Notes under the pieces: model-generated
Told to the model about the DNA's origin: nothing
Database searches by the model: none
What the model saw: only the letters and a program-made list of their open reading frames with translations
Program-made: the position numbers and the translations under genes
Source: Desulfobacterales bacterium
GTDB taxonomy: Bacteria; Desulfobacterota; Desulfobacteria; Desulfobacterales; Desulfosalsimonadaceae
Assembly: GCA_018335195.1 (NCBI GenBank)
Contig: JAGXKN010000030.1
Span: 1 to 41,554, forward strand
Length of the DNA stretch: 41,554 nucleotides
Direction of reading: 5' to 3'
Part shown: positions 24,534-33,477 of the stretch, one piece after another
Position numbering within the stretch: position 1 is the first letter of the stretch
Layout of the letters: each line of letters opens with the position of its first letter

Positions 24534-26115
24534 GCAAATTGAAAGCCGGTTGCCCGCTGGCGCGCAAAACATGTTGGAATCACTGGTGGGCTGTCCGGCC
24601 CCGCAGCAAAGCGTCCATAGGCAGGAGGTGACGGTTCGGGTTCCGGGTTCCCGGGTTGATGCCGCAGGTGCTACGGTTTCAACCGATCCCGGAGACCGGC
24701 TGGATCACGCCCACGGCCAGAGTTTTCCCGACTGGGTGGCCGTGCGTTGCGGCACCATTAGCCGGTTTCCGGATGCCGTGGCATGGCCCGAATCCGAAAG
24801 CCGGCTCGAGGAGGTGTTGGCCTTCGCAGACAGGAACCGGATGATTGTCGTGCCCTACGGCGGCGGCACCAGCGTGGTCGGGCACCTGGACGTGCCCGAA
24901 TCCGATGCCCCGGTGCTGTCACTTTCACTGCAGCGCTTGAACCAGTTTCTGGAGTTTGAACCGGAGAACCGGCTGGCCACGTTCGGGGCCGGGGTGAGCG
25001 GCCCGGACCTGGAAGCCGCGTTAAGAAGCAAGGGATACACGCTGGGACATTATCCGCAGTCCTTTGAGTATTCCACCCTGGGCGGATGGGTGGTGACACG
25101 TTCCAGCGGTCAGCAGTCCAGGTACTTCGGCCGCATCGAGGAGTTGTTTGCCGGGGGGGCTGCCATTACACCCCGGGGAAGCCTTGAGTTTCCGCCGTAT
25201 CCGGCATCTGCTGCAGGCCCGGACCTGCGGCAGATTTTTCTGGGTTCTGAGGGCCGGCTGGGAATTCTGAGCCGGGCGACGGTGCGGGTGCGGGAGTTGC
25301 CGGAAACCGACAATATTTACGGCGTGTTTTTCCCCACCTGGGAGGCAGGCGTGTCCGCAGTGCGGGAGCTTGCGGCCGCAGACCTGCCTCTTTCCATGAT
25401 TCGGCTGAGCAATCCGCGCGAAACCATGACCAACCTGGTTCTGGCAGGCCATGAAACCGAAATTGCATGGCTGAAGAAATACCTCCGGTTTCGGGGGTGC
25501 TATGATGATGCCAGCTGCATGCTGCTGCTGGGCATGATCGGGCCCCGCAAGATGGTCGCAGCAGGCAGGAAAGGCGCAAGAAAGATTATCCGCCGGTATC
25601 GCGGGGTGCCCGTGGGCAGGCCCATGGGGCGGGCGTGGCAGAAAAACCGTTTTCTGGCCCCGTATCTGCGCAACACCCTGTGGGACAGGGGATATGCGGT
25701 GGACACCCTGGAAACGGCCGTGACCTGGGATCGGGTCAACGAGGCCATGCAGGACATTGAGCGCGTCATTTCCGGGGCGCTGGAAGACAAGGGCGAAAAA
25801 GTCCATGTCTTTACCCACCTGTCCCACGTGTATACCAGCGGCTCGAGCATATACACCACCTACTTGTTCCGGATTGCAGACAGCCCGGAAGAGACGATGG
25901 CGCGCTGGCAGACCATCAAGGCCGCCGCCAGCCGGGCGATTATTGCAAACGGCGGCACAATCAGCCATCAGCACGGCGTCGGGGTGGATCACAAGCCCTA
26001 TCTTTCGGCTGAAAAAGGGGCCCTGGGCATGGATATGCTGCGCAATATCTGTACGCACATGGACCCGGATCAGCGGATGAATCCCGGAAAACTTGTCGAT
26101 ACAGGGGGGTCTTAA
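24505..26115 (+). CDS. Alkylglycerone-phosphate-synthase-like FAD oxidase
   Basis: A 536-residue flavoprotein of the VAO/PCMH family, closest in motifs to alkyl-dihydroxyacetone-phosphate synthase (AGPS), which swaps an acyl for an alkyl chain on acyl-DHAP in ether-lipid synthesis. Visible: the AGPS-type start RRWNGWGD, FAD pyrophosphate loop VPYGGGTSVVGH (116-127), EYSTLGGWVVTRSSGQQS, GPDLRQIFLGSEGRLGI, SHVYTSGSSIY, and SHQHGVG (488-490 HQH). Eukaryotic AGPS has HHH there, so activity may differ; a dehydrogenase is possible. Start ATG 24505 with GGGAGG upstream; the gene overlaps the regulator by 29 bp and ends 2 bp before the glycerol-3-phosphate dehydrogenase gene. Confidence 0.85.
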   Translation: MRRWNGWGDEQIESRLPAGAQNMLESLVGCPAPQQSVHRQEVTVRVPGSRVDAAGATVSTDPGDRLDHAHGQSFPDWVAVRCGTISRFPDAVAWPESESRLEEVLAFADRNRMIVVPYGGGTSVVGHLDVPESDAPVLSLSLQRLNQFLEFEPENRLATFGAGVSGPDLEAALRSKGYTLGHYPQSFEYSTLGGWVVTRSSGQQSRYFGRIEELFAGGAAITPRGSLEFPPYPASAAGPDLRQIFLGSEGRLGILSRATVRVRELPETDNIYGVFFPTWEAGVSAVRELAAADLPLSMIRLSNPRETMTNLVLAGHETEIAWLKKYLRFRGCYDDASCMLLLGMIGPRKMVAAGRKGARKIIRRYRGVPVGRPMGRAWQKNRFLAPYLRNTLWDRGYAVDTLETAVTWDRVNEAMQDIERVISGALEDKGEKVHVFTHLSHVYTSGSSIYTTYLFRIADSPEETMARWQTIKAAASRAIIANGGTISHQHGVGVDHKPYLSAEKGALGMDMLRNICTHMDPDQRMNPGKLVDTGGS

Positions 26116-26117
26116 AC

Positions 26118-27680
26118 ATGTCGGTTGCGCATATCCGGGAAAGTTGGGATGTCATCGTGGTCGGCGGCGGAATTACAGGCGCGGGCGTTTTAAGCGAGTC
26201 CGTTCGAATGGGGCTGCGTGCATTGCTGCTGGAAAAAAACGATTTTGCCTGGGGCACTTCCAGCCGGTCATCCAAGCTGGTTCACGGCGGACTGCGGTAC
26301 TTAAAGGAAGGCCGGCTGCATTTGACATATGAATCCGTGTGCCACCGCCAGCGCCTGCTGGAGGAAGCCCCGGGCCTGGTCGAACCCATCGGGTTTTTGA
26401 TGCCGGTCTACCGGGACCGGGGGCCGGGCCGGTGGAGCCTGGCCGCCGGGCTGACCATGTACGACCTGATGGCGGGCAGGCGGGCCCATCGGTATTATGA
26501 TGCCGGCGGGTTTGCTGAAATGGTTCCCCGGCTGAAAACCGAGCATCTTGCCGGCGGATTTCGTTTCATGGATGCCCAGGTGGATGATGCCCGCCTGGTC
26601 CAGCGGCTGATCAACGAGGCCGGGGAAAAAGGGGGCACCGCATTGAATTATACCGAGGTGACCCGGGTCTGCCGCGATGCCGGCGGAAAGGTTAAAGGCG
26701 TATCGGCAAGGGGTAATGAAACCGGGGATGAAAAAATGCTTTCCGCCCCGGTGGTGATCAACGCTACGGGCTCCTGGGCGGAAACCCTGCATGCCTCGCC
26801 AAAGAAGGGACTGCATCTGCGTCCCCTGCGCGGAAGCCACCTCATGTTGCCGGCCTGGCGCCTGCCCGTGCATCAGGCACTCACGTTGGTTCACCCGGAT
26901 GATGAGCGCCCCCTGTTTATCATCCCCTGGGAAGGGGCTTTGATGCTTGGCACCACAGACATTGATCACAAGGGCGATCTTTCCGAGGAGGTGGTGATGG
27001 ATCTCCGGGAGGCAGATTACATGATTCAGTGCCTCCGGACCTATTTCCCGGGTGAGGATCTCGGCCTCAAGGACTGTATTGCCTCCTATGCCGGCATCCG
27101 GCCCGTGCTCAGCCGGGGAAAGAAACCGCCCTCGGAGGAATCCCGCGAGCACGTGGTCTGGAAGGAAAACGGCCTGGTCACGGTGACCGGCGGCAAGCTG
27201 ACCACCTTCCGGGTTCTGGCTGCAGATGCCCTGAGGGCCGCTTCAGAGTGGCTGCCGGAAGGTGTTTCCGTAAAAACCGATGAGCCGGCGTTTACTCCTG
27301 CCCCGGATATGCCGAAACAACGGCGGGGGCTGGGCCGCAGCACATGGCGGCGGCTTTGCGGCCGCTACGGGCAGGCAGCCCCGGATATGATCGCACAGGC
27401 CGATGCCCGGGACCTGGTTTTTATTCCCGGGACTTTCACCCTGTGGGCGGAACTTCCCATGCTGGCGCAAAAAGAACAGATCCGCCACCTGAGCGATCTC
27501 TTGATGCGGCGGATGCGCCTGGGGATCCTGGCCCCGGCGGGCGGCCGGGAACACCTGGACCGGATCCAGGCGCTTTGCCGGCCGGTGCTGGACTGGGATG
27601 ATGCGCGCTGGCAGGCCGAGCGGCGCATGTACACGGAGCATTGGCAATACGCCCACGCGGTTCCGGGGGCAAACGGGTAA
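26118..27680 (+). CDS. FAD-dependent glycerol-3-phosphate dehydrogenase
   Basis: A 520-residue membrane-associated flavoenzyme of the GlpA/GlpD family, oxidising sn-glycerol-3-phosphate to DHAP and feeding electrons to quinone. FAD motif VVGGGITGAGVLSE at about 15-28, the family signature GTSSRSSKLVHGGLRYL, and IPWEGALMLGTTDIDH mid-protein; the C-terminal domain is present and there is no Cys-rich GlpA tail. GGGGGG lies 8 nt before the ATG. It sits between the AGPS-like gene and the kinase with almost no spacing. DHAP made here is the head-group substrate that an AGPS-type enzyme uses in acylated form. Confidence 0.93.
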   Translation: MSVAHIRESWDVIVVGGGITGAGVLSESVRMGLRALLLEKNDFAWGTSSRSSKLVHGGLRYLKEGRLHLTYESVCHRQRLLEEAPGLVEPIGFLMPVYRDRGPGRWSLAAGLTMYDLMAGRRAHRYYDAGGFAEMVPRLKTEHLAGGFRFMDAQVDDARLVQRLINEAGEKGGTALNYTEVTRVCRDAGGKVKGVSARGNETGDEKMLSAPVVINATGSWAETLHASPKKGLHLRPLRGSHLMLPAWRLPVHQALTLVHPDDERPLFIIPWEGALMLGTTDIDHKGDLSEEVVMDLREADYMIQCLRTYFPGEDLGLKDCIASYAGIRPVLSRGKKPPSEESREHVVWKENGLVTVTGGKLTTFRVLAADALRAASEWLPEGVSVKTDEPAFTPAPDMPKQRRGLGRSTWRRLCGRYGQAAPDMIAQADARDLVFIPGTFTLWAELPMLAQKEQIRHLSDLLMRRMRLGILAPAGGREHLDRIQALCRPVLDWDDARWQAERRMYTEHWQYAHAVPGANG

Positions 27681-27692
27681 AAGGAGATGTCC

Positions 27693-29252
27693 ATGAAAAG
27701 CAAGGACCTGGTCCTGAGCATTGACAACGGCACCCAGAGCTTAAAAGCCATGGCCTTTGACTTATACGGGCAGATGCAGGCCATCGTAAAGGTCCCCTTT
27801 GACCCCTATTACTCAGAGCACCCGGGCTGGGCCGAGCAGGACCCGGACATCTACTGGGAAGCGCTCTGCCGGGCCTGCCGGTGGTTGTGGCGTGAAAAAC
27901 AGTTAGACAGCCAGCGGATCGCGGGGGTGGCCCTGACCACGCAGCGGGGTACCGTGATCAACGTGGACAGGGCCGGCAGCCCGCTTCGTCCGGCCATTAC
28001 CTGGCTGGACCAGAGAAAGACTTTTGGCCTTCCGCCCGTGGGAGGCCTTTGGGGGATATTGTTCAGGATCGCCGGTGTCAGCTCGACAATTGCTTATCTC
28101 CAGCGCGAAGCCGAGGCCAACTGGATCCGGACCCATCAACCGGAGATCTGGGAAAAGACCCACAAGTACCTGTTGCTTTCCGGATACCTGACTTATCAGT
28201 TAACGGGCGAGTTCTCAGATTCCACGGGGTGCCAGGTCGGTTATATTCCGTTTGACTACAAGCGCCTGTCCTGGGCCCGGGACGCGGACTGGAAATGGCG
28301 GGCCATGCCAGTGAGCCCGGAGGTGCTGCCCCGGCTGATTCCGCCCGGGGGCAGACTGGGCCTGATCAGCGCATGGGCTGCCGAGAAGACCGGAATTCCG
28401 GTAGGCCTTCCCCTGATTGCCGCGGCTGCGGACAAGGCCTGCGAGGTGCTTGGATCCGGCGGCCTTGAGCCGTCCACGGGATGCATCAGCTACGGCACCA
28501 CAGCCACGGTTAACGTGACCCATCGCAAATACGTGGAGCCGGTGCCGCTGCTTCCGCCTTATCCTTCCGCCATTCCGGGCCGTTATTCCCCGGAAATCCA
28601 GATTTTTCGCGGTTACTGGATGGTGAGCTGGTTTAAGCGGGAATTCGGGCACCTGGAAAAAGAAAAAGCCGAAGAACTGGGCGTTGATGCAGAGGCGCTT
28701 TTTGATGAGTTCATCGACGAAATTCCGCCCGGGTGCATGGGCCTGATGCTCCAGCCTTACTGGTCACCGGGCATCAAGCTGCCCGGCCCCGAGGCCAAGG
28801 GCAGCATCATCGGTTTCGGCGACATTCATACCCGGGCGCATGTTTATCGGTCCATTATTGAGGGCCTGGCATACGCGCTGCGGCGGGGCAAGGAAAGCAT
28901 TGAAAAACGCACCGGGGTGGATATCCTGGAACTGCGCGTATCCGGGGGCGGTTCCCAGAGCAGAAACGCCATGCAGGCCACGGCAGATATCTTCAATCTC
29001 CCGTGTTTCCGGCCGAAACTCTATGAAACCTCCGGTCTGGGGGCCGCCATTAACGCGGCCGTCGGCCTGGGTCTGCATCCGGATTACACCAGCGCGGTCA
29101 ATGCCATGACCCATACCGGCGATATCTTCGAGCCCCGCCCGGAGACCCATAAGCTCTATGACGCGCTGTACCGCCGGGTTTACAAGAAGATGTACAAGCG
29201 CTTAAAGCCGCTGTACGAAGAAATCCGGGAGATCACGGGATATCCCGAGTAG
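27693..29252 (+). CDS. FGGY-family carbohydrate kinase
   Basis: A 519-residue sugar/polyol kinase of the FGGY family (glycerol, xylulose and similar kinases), with two actin-like ATPase lobes. Phosphate-1 motif [13 protein letters not shown] near the start, [22 protein letters not shown] (phosphate-2 region) and [21 protein letters not shown] with [14 protein letters not shown] late. It is not a clear glycerol kinase or xylulokinase by its motifs. ATG 27693 is preferred: AAGGAG ends 6 nt before it, whereas ATG 27687 adjoins that site. Co-transcribed after the glycerol-3-phosphate dehydrogenase; the likely substrate is glycerol, an alkylglycerol or another polyol (inference). Confidence 0.88.
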   Translation: MKSKDLVLSIDNGTQSLKAMAFDLYGQMQAIVKVPFDPYYSEHPGWAEQDPDIYWEALCRACRWLWREKQLDSQRIAGVALTTQRGTVINVDRAGSPLRPAITWLDQRKTFGLPPVGGLWGILFRIAGVSSTIAYLQREAEANWIRTHQPEIWEKTHKYLLLSGYLTYQLTGEFSDSTGCQVGYIPFDYKRLSWARDADWKWRAMPVSPEVLPRLIPPGGRLGLISAWAAEKTGIPVGLPLIAAAADKACEVLGSGGLEPSTGCISYGTTATVNVTHRKYVEPVPLLPPYPSAIPGRYSPEIQIFRGYWMVSWFKREFGHLEKEKAEELGVDAEALFDEFIDEIPPGCMGLMLQPYWSPGIKLPGPEAKGSIIGFGDIHTRAHVYRSIIEGLAYALRRGKESIEKRTGVDILELRVSGGGSQSRNAMQATADIFNLPCFRPKLYETSGLGAAINAAVGLGLHPDYTSAVNAMTHTGDIFEPRPETHKLYDALYRRVYKKMYKRLKPLYEEIREITGYPE

Positions 29253-29405
29253 TCGTGGCATTTATGAATTTTTGCAGAAGGATGCAGGCATTTACAATCT
29301 GACATTCGCCGGGGCGAACCTGCGTATTCGCCCGGGAAAGGGGCGTTCACGCAGGCTGGCTTTACGGATGCTTCGGGCTTTTCACCAATCATGCGGGAGT
29401 CGGGC

Positions 29406-30701
29406 ATGGAAAACACGGTGGTTTTTGCAGATACCGCCCCGGGGCTGGACGCGGCAGTGGCGGAAGTGTTTGACCGATTCGGCGGGGCCGGCGCGCTGAT
29501 GAAATCCAGCGGCAACGTCTTTGTCAAGGTCAACGGGGTGGATCACAAAAAGCATGCGTATACCGACCCGGGGGTGCTGGGTGCGGTGATCCGGTATTTC
29601 CGGGGCAGAGGCGCCAATGCCGTGTATGTGCCGGAAAATTGTACCCAGGGCAATATCACGCGGCTGGTCTTCAAGAAAACCGGCATGGCGCGGGTGTGCC
29701 GTGAAAATGGCGCCGTGCCCGTTTACCTGGATGAAACCGGTGCCGTGCCGGTTTACCTGGAAGGGCTGGAGGCGTTTGCAGATATCTCGGAGTTCGTATA
29801 CACGCATCTCATGGAAAATGCCGCAGACAATCTCTATGTGTCTGTGCCCAAGTTAAAGACCCATTCCATGTCCGGAGTGACGCTTTCCATAAAGAACCAG
29901 TTCGGCTTTGTCCACCAGCACAGCCGGATTGCGGATCACAACTTCAAGCTGCACCGGAAATTCGCCGACATCTACCGGCTTGTGCAGCCCGATTTCGTGC
30001 TGGTCGACGGGCTCATCGCAACCAACCACGGTCACTACGTGCCGGAAAAATTCGAATCCGAGTGCGTGGTGCCGCTCAACTGCGTTCTCGGCGGACCCAG
30101 TGCCCTTGCCGTGGATTTTACAGGGGCGCGGGTTCTCGGTTTTGACCCGCACGCGGTGGCCCATCTCAGGTTTTCAGCGGATACGGGGATTCAGCCGGTG
30201 GACACGGAAGCCATTGCCGTCGAAAACCGGCATATTTTCGATACCCGGAGACAAAAATTGACTCACGGGCTTCTGGGTCGGTTCCCGCCGGAGCTGACCA
30301 TCCTGCGCGGCCAGACCCGATGCTGCCCGGAGGGATGCCGCGGAAACACGGAAGCACTCGTCGAGATCCTGCATAATGACCACAGCGGCCGCGGGGAGTT
30401 TACGATCCTGATGGGCAAGGGCATCGACCCGGAAGCCGTGGCAAATATCCGGCCGCCGGTTCACGTGGCCGGAAGCTGTGCGGTATCTGATTACGGGCCT
30501 GCGCTGGTGCGGCGGTTTGGCGGGAAACGGGTCACCTTTTCCCCGGGCTGCAACAACCTGGCGCAGACGGTATATGCCCTGTGCCGCCACATGAAGGTCA
30601 AGCCGTTGGCCCTGGCCGGGATGAATCCGCTTTTCTCCCTGTCCGGCCTTTCCGCGGCCCGATGCAGCGGTTCCAAGGCCCTGACCCCGCCGCTTTGGTA
30701 A
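29406..30701 (+). CDS. DUF362 domain-containing protein
   Basis: A 431-residue protein of the DUF362 family, of uncertain function and often linked to Fe-S proteins in anaerobes. Core DUF362 motifs are visible: VKVNGVDHKKHAYTDPG, VSVPKLKTHSMSGVTLSIKN, and FVLVDGLIATNHGHYVP. There is no ferredoxin domain; Cys appear late as CCPEGC and FSPGCNN. A 10-residue tandem duplication (GAVPVYLDET / GAVPVYLEGL) lies at about residues 102-121. Start ATG 29406 follows GGGAGTCGGG; the frame opens at 29391. It follows the kinase by 153 bp on the same strand and may be in the operon. It converges with the M48 protease gene. Confidence 0.85.
   Translation: MENTVVFADTAPGLDAAVAEVFDRFGGAGALMKSSGNVFVKVNGVDHKKHAYTDPGVLGAVIRYFRGRGANAVYVPENCTQGNITRLVFKKTGMARVCRENGAVPVYLDETGAVPVYLEGLEAFADISEFVYTHLMENAADNLYVSVPKLKTHSMSGVTLSIKNQFGFVHQHSRIADHNFKLHRKFADIYRLVQPDFVLVDGLIATNHGHYVPEKFESECVVPLNCVLGGPSALAVDFTGARVLGFDPHAVAHLRFSADTGIQPVDTEAIAVENRHIFDTRRQKLTHGLLGRFPPELTILRGQTRCCPEGCRGNTEALVEILHNDHSGRGEFTILMGKGIDPEAVANIRPPVHVAGSCAVSDYGPALVRRFGGKRVTFSPGCNNLAQTVYALCRHMKVKPLALAGMNPLFSLSGLSAARCSGSKALTPPLW
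29709..29761 (+). repeat. Imperfect 30-bp tandem duplication in the DUF362 gene
   Basis: Bases 29709-29731 and 29739-29761 match at 21 of 23 positions with a 30-bp period, giving two successive GAVPVYL segments in frame. It looks like a recent in-frame duplication in one copy of the gene. Confidence 0.7.
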
Positions 30702-30741
30702 TGGCTCCGGTCCCTGTCTGCAGCAGCCTGAGCCTTGCGGG

Positions 30742-31986
30742 CTACCCGGCCTCCCGTTCAATGGCTTCCAGGCGCAAAAGCATGGGCGGATGGGAGTAAT
30801 TGAGCACAACATAGAGCGGGTGGCACGCGAGGTTGGAGAGATTGAAAGCGGCCAGTTTCTTTAAGGCCGCCTTGAGGCTCTCCGGGTCCCGGGTGGTTTC
30901 CACTGCGAATCGATCTGCGGCATACTCGTTTTTTCGCGACAGCTCCTGGATTGCCAGCCCGATAAAAAATTCAATGGGGGAGTAGAGGATTGCGAAAAAC
31001 ACCAGCCCGGCGTAAACCGACACATTGATCATGAAAAACGCATCAAAAAGCATGGGCGCGGAAATAAACAGGGAAAGCAGGTATAGCATCAGCCCTGCCT
31101 GCAGAATTCCGCCGGCCATCATCTGCAGCACATGCTTTTTCTTGTAATGTCCAATCTCATGGGCCAGCACTGCGACCAGTTCGTTCGCGCCGAGGTTTTC
31201 GATCAGGGTGTCAAACAGCACAATGCGCCGGTGCCGGCCGAATCCGGCGAAAAACGCGTTTGATTTTTTCGAGCGTCTGGATCCGTCCATAACGTATACA
31301 TTGCGCAGGGGAAAATTGATTTTTGCCGCATAATCCAGGATCGCGTTCTTGAGCGGTGCGTCGGGCAGCGGATCGAAACGGTTAAACAGGGGCATGATCC
31401 AGGTGGGCACGATGTACTGCATGACCAGGAAAACCGCCGTGACTGCAATCCAGCAATACAACCAAGCATTGGCGCCGGCATGTTCAAAGAACCACAGGAT
31501 GCCGGATACAAGCATGCCGCCGATGACCAGGCCGAGCAGGTATTTCTTGATCCAGTCGGAAACAAAAACCCGGGGGGTGGTGGTGTTAAACCCGTAGCGC
31601 GCCTCGATGACAAAGGTCTGGTAGGCTTCTGTCGGAACCGAGAGGATGCACCCGGCCGTGTAAAGTGCGCCGATATAAATCAGGCCCCGCACCAGGTAGG
31701 CGTCTGCAAGCGCCCGGACCCATTGATCCAGCAACGCAAATCCGCCGCAGAACCAGAAAATCAGAAAAGCGCCTATGCTCACTGCCGAGCTTACCCATTT
31801 GAACCGGGTGTTGGCTTGCAGGTACTGCTGAGATTTGCGGTACTGCACCGGATCGTACCATCCCCTGAACGCGGGCGGCACGTCGCTGTCCATGCATCGT
31901 AGATTCAGTATATCAGCAACCGAGTGCAGCAGGATATCAACAAAAAGCGCAATCAGTATGACTGCGGCAACAGGGTTGATCACCAC
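30742..31986 (-). CDS. M48-family membrane zinc metalloprotease
   Basis: A 414-residue Ste24/HtpX-type integral-membrane peptidase. The zinc site is HEIGH in AVLAHEIGHYKKKH, with a third ligand probably in ELSRKNEYAADRFAV. Several hydrophobic helices flank it (VILIALFVDIL at the N-terminus, then segments near 70-100, 160-190 and 275-320), and the N-terminal M48_N domain is present. Length fits CAAX-protease-1-type proteins. GTG at 31986, 7 nt after GGGGGG, is preferred as start; the frame opens to 32049 inside livF. Only 19 bp after livF, so it may be expressed with the transporter. Function: membrane-protein quality control (family-based). Confidence 0.9.
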   Translation of the reverse strand: MVINPVAAVILIALFVDILLHSVADILNLRCMDSDVPPAFRGWYDPVQYRKSQQYLQANTRFKWVSSAVSIGAFLIFWFCGGFALLDQWVRALADAYLVRGLIYIGALYTAGCILSVPTEAYQTFVIEARYGFNTTTPRVFVSDWIKKYLLGLVIGGMLVSGILWFFEHAGANAWLYCWIAVTAVFLVMQYIVPTWIMPLFNRFDPLPDAPLKNAILDYAAKINFPLRNVYVMDGSRRSKKSNAFFAGFGRHRRIVLFDTLIENLGANELVAVLAHEIGHYKKKHVLQMMAGGILQAGLMLYLLSLFISAPMLFDAFFMINVSVYAGLVFFAILYSPIEFFIGLAIQELSRKNEYAADRFAVETTRDPESLKAALKKLAAFNLSNLACHPLYVVLNYSHPPMLLRLEAIEREAG

Positions 31987-32005
31987 AGAAAAACCCCCCG
32001 TGTTG

Positions 32006-32725
32006 TCAGACTTCCAGATAATCGGCCTTGATTTTCGGATTGGCCTCAAGTTCAGCCATCGTGCCCTCGTAGCCGATCCGGGCCTTGCCCATGAGATAAA
32101 CCCGGTCAGCCAGAGAAGCGGCCACGCTGTAATTGTGCTCCACCAACAGAAGGGTCATCCCCGCCTGGTTAATATCACGCAGCACGTCGCGGACCTGTCG
32201 GACTATCAGGGGGGCCAGTCCTTCGGTGGGCTCATCGACTAAAAGCAGATCCGGATTGCCCATCAGCGCACGACCGATGGCCAGCATCTGCTGTTCGCCG
32301 CCGGAAAGGAAGCGCCCGTTCTGGGCGCTTCTTTCCTTCATCCAGGGAAAGATGTCAAAGATGCGATCTATCGTCCACTTGTTTTGCCTGTTTCCGGATC
32401 CGGTGTTTCCCTGGTTTTTGGCACCCATCTGCAGGTTTTCGCGCACGGTGAGGTTGGCAAATATCCGCCGATCTTCTGGAATATAGCCAATCCCGGCCTG
32501 TGCGACCCTGTGCGGGGGTTTCCCGGTAAGATCGATTCCCTGATATAGGATCTGGCCGGAGCTGGGCCTGGCCAAGCCCATGATGCTTTTTAGAGTGGTA
32601 CTCTTGCCCATGCCGTTTCTACCCAGCAGAGCCGCGATCTCGCCTTGATCCACCGATAGCGACAGGTCCTGGATAACATGGCTCAATTCGTAGAATGTAT
32701 TCAGGTTTTTTACCGCAAGCATCAT
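32006..32725 (-). CDS. livF: LIV-type ABC transporter ATPase LivF
   Basis: One of two nucleotide-binding subunits powering uptake of branched-chain amino acids or a similar small solute. The 239 residues match LivF. Walker A GRNGMGKST near 37-45, signature LSGGEQQMLAIGRAL, and Walker B LLLVDEPTEGL are present. GGAGG lies 7 nt before the ATG, 2 bp after the livG stop. Confidence 0.94.
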   Translation of the reverse strand: MMLAVKNLNTFYELSHVIQDLSLSVDQGEIAALLGRNGMGKSTTLKSIMGLARPSSGQILYQGIDLTGKPPHRVAQAGIGYIPEDRRIFANLTVRENLQMGAKNQGNTGSGNRQNKWTIDRIFDIFPWMKERSAQNGRFLSGGEQQMLAIGRALMGNPDLLLVDEPTEGLAPLIVRQVRDVLRDINQAGMTLLLVEHNYSVAASLADRVYLMGKARIGYEGTMAELEANPKIKADYLEV

Positions 32726-32727
32726 GG

Positions 32728-33477
32728 TTATACCTCCGATTCGCCCAGGTATGCTTTTTTGACCGCGTCGTTTTCCTGGATCTCATACGGCGTGCCGGTG
32801 GCCAGGATTTCTCCCCGGTGCAGCACCGTGATTCGGTCGGCCAGGGAAAATACCACGTCCATGTCGTGTTCCACGATGACCATGGTTTTTCCTTCTGTTA
32901 GCTTCCGAATAAGCTCTACAGCCGAATGGCTTTCGTCCCTGGACATGCCGGCGGTGGGCTCGTCAAACAGGAGCAGATCCGGGGCCGTGGCCAGTGCCAT
33001 GCCCAGATCCAGGCTCCGCTGCTTGCCGTAGGACAGGGTGCTAGTGGGCAGGTGGGCTTCGTCTGCAAGTTGAATTTCTTGCAGGATTTCGTTGGTCTGT
33101 TCATTGATCGCATTCATGCGGTCCACCCGCACGAAAAGATTAAACCGAATCCGGTTTTTCGACAGGATCGCCAGCCGGATGTTTTGAAAAGGCGTCTGGC
33201 GCTGAAAAATGCTTGTGATCTGAAAGGATCTGCCCAGGCCCATGCGGGTCAGACGATACGGTTTGGCCTTGGTGACATCCACATCCTTGAACAGGATTCT
33301 TCCGCTGGCGGGCGTGTAGACGCCGGTGACCAGGTTGAAGAAAGTGGTCTTGCCCGCGCCGTTGGGCCCGATAATTGCATGGCGTTCGCCCGGCTGGACG
33401 GAGAATTGGATGTGCGTGAGTACTTTGAGCCCGTTGAAATCGTGGCAAAGGTCTCTTGTTTCCAATATGCCGGTCAT
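32728..33477 (-). CDS. livG: LIV-type ABC transporter ATPase LivG
   Basis: The second ATPase subunit (249 aa). Walker A GPNGAGKTT near 37-45, signature LSYGKQRSLDLGMALA (variant of LSGGQ), Walker B LLLFDEPTAGM and the H-loop VIVEHDMDVVF are visible. Its ATG overlaps the livM stop by 4 nt. The longer C-terminus is typical of LivG compared with LivF. Confidence 0.94.
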   Translation of the reverse strand: MTGILETRDLCHDFNGLKVLTHIQFSVQPGERHAIIGPNGAGKTTFFNLVTGVYTPASGRILFKDVDVTKAKPYRLTRMGLGRSFQITSIFQRQTPFQNIRLAILSKNRIRFNLFVRVDRMNAINEQTNEILQEIQLADEAHLPTSTLSYGKQRSLDLGMALATAPDLLLFDEPTAGMSRDESHSAVELIRKLTEGKTMVIVEHDMDVVFSLADRITVLHRGEILATGTPYEIQENDAVKKAYLGESEV

